7,225 bases of DNA from Bacteroidota bacterium. Lineage in GTDB: Bacteria > Bacteroidota > Bacteroidia > M30B66. The notes under the pieces were generated by a model that was not told the origin of the DNA, did not search any database, and saw only the letters and a list, made by a program, of their open reading frames with translations. The position numbers and the translations under genes were made by a program. Positions 6,076-7,225 of the stretch are shown one piece after another. Numbering within the stretch: position 1 is the first letter of the stretch; every line of letters starts with the position of its first letter. Location of the stretch: positions 1 to 7,225 of the forward strand of contig JAGQVC010000080.1 in assembly GCA_020438185.1 (NCBI GenBank), read 5' to 3'.

Positions 6076-6786
6076 ATGATTAATTTCAATGAAAAGCGAA
6101 TTTTGGTTGTAGTAGCACATCCTGATGATGAGCTACTAGGATTGGGAGCAACCATGCACAAACTAATCAGGAAGCATTCCTGTGTGGTACGAGCAATCAT
6201 TCTTGGTGAGGGCATAACTTCAAGAAGCGAATCACGAGATGTGGAAAAATGGGAAGGGGAGCTTAAGCAGCATCGTGCAAACATTGAGGAGGCGCGCAAG
6301 GCAATCGGCTATGAATCTGTTGGTGTCTATCAATTTGCCGATAATCGTTTTGATGGGGTGGAATTGCTTGATCTGGTGAAGGTTATTGAAAAGGAGAAAT
6401 CTGAGTTCAAACCTGATATCATTTTTACACATCACGGTGGCGATACCAATGTTGATCACAGGCGGACATTTGAGGCCTGCATAACTGCCATAAGGCCAAT
6501 GGAGCACGAAGAGACGCTACATTTGTTAACATTCGAAACGCCATCGTCTACAGAATGGCAGGCGTTTAATTATCCGAATCCGTTCTTGCCCAACTTTTTT
6601 GTTGCCGTAGAAGAGTTGGATGTAGATGCAAAAATTAAGGGGATGGAAAGCTATGAATTTGAAAAGCGGGCTTATCCGCACCCGAGGTCACCTGAAGCAT
6701 TGAAAATTCAAGCTCAGCGCTGGGGTGTTGCAACAGGCTGCTCATTCGCTGAAGCATTCATGTTAATCAGGACAATCGTTCGCTGA
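6076..6786 (+). CDS. PIG-L (LmbE-like) family zinc-dependent N-deacetylase
   Basis: The 236-residue product is a PIG-L family hydrolase. Members remove N-acetyl groups from sugars such as GlcNAc-phosphatidylinositol, mycothiol and bacillithiol precursors, or surface-polysaccharide intermediates. Visible are VVVAHPDDELLG (residues 11-22), where His15 and Asp18 are the expected zinc ligands and Asp17 the general base, and FTHHGGDTNVDHRR (117-130), where His128 is the third ligand. The C-terminal RAYPHPRSPEAL (199-209) and RWG...AEAFMLIR pattern are typical of the LPS/capsule-associated subgroup. There is no signal peptide, so a cytoplasmic role is expected. The frame also allows a TTG start at 6028. 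The ATG at 6076 is preferred because homologues begin a few residues before the beta strand leading to AHPDDE, and because the TTG abuts the pyrimidine tract. The next gene starts 2 bases after the stop. The actual substrate is unknown. Confidence 0.88.
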   Translation: MINFNEKRILVVVAHPDDELLGLGATMHKLIRKHSCVVRAIILGEGITSRSESRDVEKWEGELKQHRANIEEARKAIGYESVGVYQFADNRFDGVELLDLVKVIEKEKSEFKPDIIFTHHGGDTNVDHRRTFEACITAIRPMEHEETLHLLTFETPSSTEWQAFNYPNPFLPNFFVAVEELDVDAKIKGMESYEFEKRAYPHPRSPEALKIQAQRWGVATGCSFAEAFMLIRTIVR

Positions 6787-6788
6787 TT

Positions 6789-7225
6789 ATGAAAATTGCC
6801 ATTTTCAGCACCCATGTTCTGCTGGCTACTCATTACGAGACAGAGCTGGAGATTATTACTAATCATCAGAACGCAGGTGATGAAATAGTTCAGGTTATCT
6901 GCAACGCTGATTTGCCGGCCTGTGATACAAATCCTTATTTTCAGCCCGAGGCATGCAACAGGTGCATTTCGAAAAGAAAACTCGGAGCCGGTTTGCTGGA
7001 AAAACCTGTGAGGACAGTTCCTTTTATGAAGTTTATTGGTCAGGAAGACAGAAAGTTTGTTTCCGGCCACATGAAATCGTTTGGGAGTATAGCCGAGCTG
7101 AAAAAATATCAGGTTGATAACCTGGATGTTGGATATGCAATTGCTTCGTCAATTATTTCTTATTACCGGGATCCGCATCCGGCATTGATGGAGCAGGAGA
7201 TCAGGCGATATATGGCAGGAACACT
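6789..7225 (+). CDS. Unrecognised polysaccharide-locus protein, N-terminal 145 residues (3' truncated by window)
   Basis: An ATG 2 bases after the deacetylase stop opens a frame with no stop to the end of the window. The start MKIAIFSTHVLLATHYETEL suggests a Rossmann-like first strand and helix, as in GT-B glycosyltransferases. The next part has four cysteines (38, 45, 56, 59) in the pattern C-x6-C-x10-C-x2-C, followed by a basic SKRK. Later, LDVGYAIASSIISYYRDPHP (112-131) precedes a likely helix. From memory this resembles poorly described proteins in capsule or O-antigen loci that carry the same cysteine/basic motif near the N terminus, sometimes labelled capsule biosynthesis proteins. I could not verify this. 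Tight coupling to the PIG-L gene suggests a shared step, for example transfer of a deacetylated sugar. A glycosyltransferase role is inference. No Shine-Dalgarno or signal peptide is visible. Confidence 0.7.
   Translation, partial: MKIAIFSTHVLLATHYETELEIITNHQNAGDEIVQVICNADLPACDTNPYFQPEACNRCISKRKLGAGLLEKPVRTVPFMKFIGQEDRKFVSGHMKSFGSIAELKKYQVDNLDVGYAIASSIISYYRDPHPALMEQEIRRYMAGT

Noticed and set aside
5934..6299. 122-residue N-terminal extension of the aminotransferase frame on the minus strand
   Set aside because: It is rich in Ser, Phe, Lys and Cys, matches nothing expected, lies antisense to the deacetylase gene, and the family fold begins right after the ATG at 5933.
6714..7070. Minus-strand 118-codon open frame overlapping the end of PIG-L and the last gene
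   Set aside because: The plus strand is continuously open with a sensible start 2 bases after PIG-L and conserved-looking segments; the minus frame is its shadow.

Overview
The window is a surface-glycan locus built around nonulosonic (sialic-acid-like) sugar biosynthesis. The host is probably a member of the Bacteroidota. The grounds are moderate GC, no recognisable Shine-Dalgarno sequence before any start, AT-rich leaders, very tight gene packing, and proteins that read like Bacteroidota homologues. This is inference from the sequence and was not confirmed by a search.

Layout. (1) Bases 2-1901, plus strand: the 3' end of a pseudaminic acid cytidylyltransferase (pseF), then pseC (aminotransferase) and a pseH-like GNAT acetyltransferase. 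These are steps of the CMP-pseudaminic acid pathway. PseB, PseG and a textbook PseI are not in the window and may lie upstream. (2) Bases 1902-5933, minus strand: a four-gene operon read right to left, consisting of a class I aminotransferase, a NeuB-family PEP-condensing synthase, an ATP-grasp ligase and an RraA-family aldolase-like protein. Two junctions are 4-base overlaps and the third is an 11-base gap. (3) Bases 5934-6075: a divergent intergenic region that should hold promoters for both directions. (4) Bases 6076-7225, plus strand: a PIG-L family zinc N-deacetylase and, 2 bases after it, the first 145 codons of an unrecognised cysteine-containing protein that runs off the window.

How the parts may fit. 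PseC and PseH make the diamino-dideoxy altrose precursor, a NeuB-family enzyme adds the three-carbon unit from PEP, and PseF activates the product with CMP. The minus-strand operon is the unusual part. It joins a NeuB-family synthase to three enzymes that are not part of standard Neu, Leg or Pse pathways: a transaminase with the residues expected for an alpha-keto/alpha-amino acid substrate, an amide-forming type ligase and a pyruvate-aldolase-fold protein. A coherent but untested reading is that the operon makes an unusual amino or hydroxy acid and attaches it to a sugar amine, possibly one exposed by the PIG-L deacetylase. An alternative is that it makes a nonulosonate-derived amino acid. 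No tRNA, rRNA, CRISPR array, insertion sequence or convincing terminator was seen.
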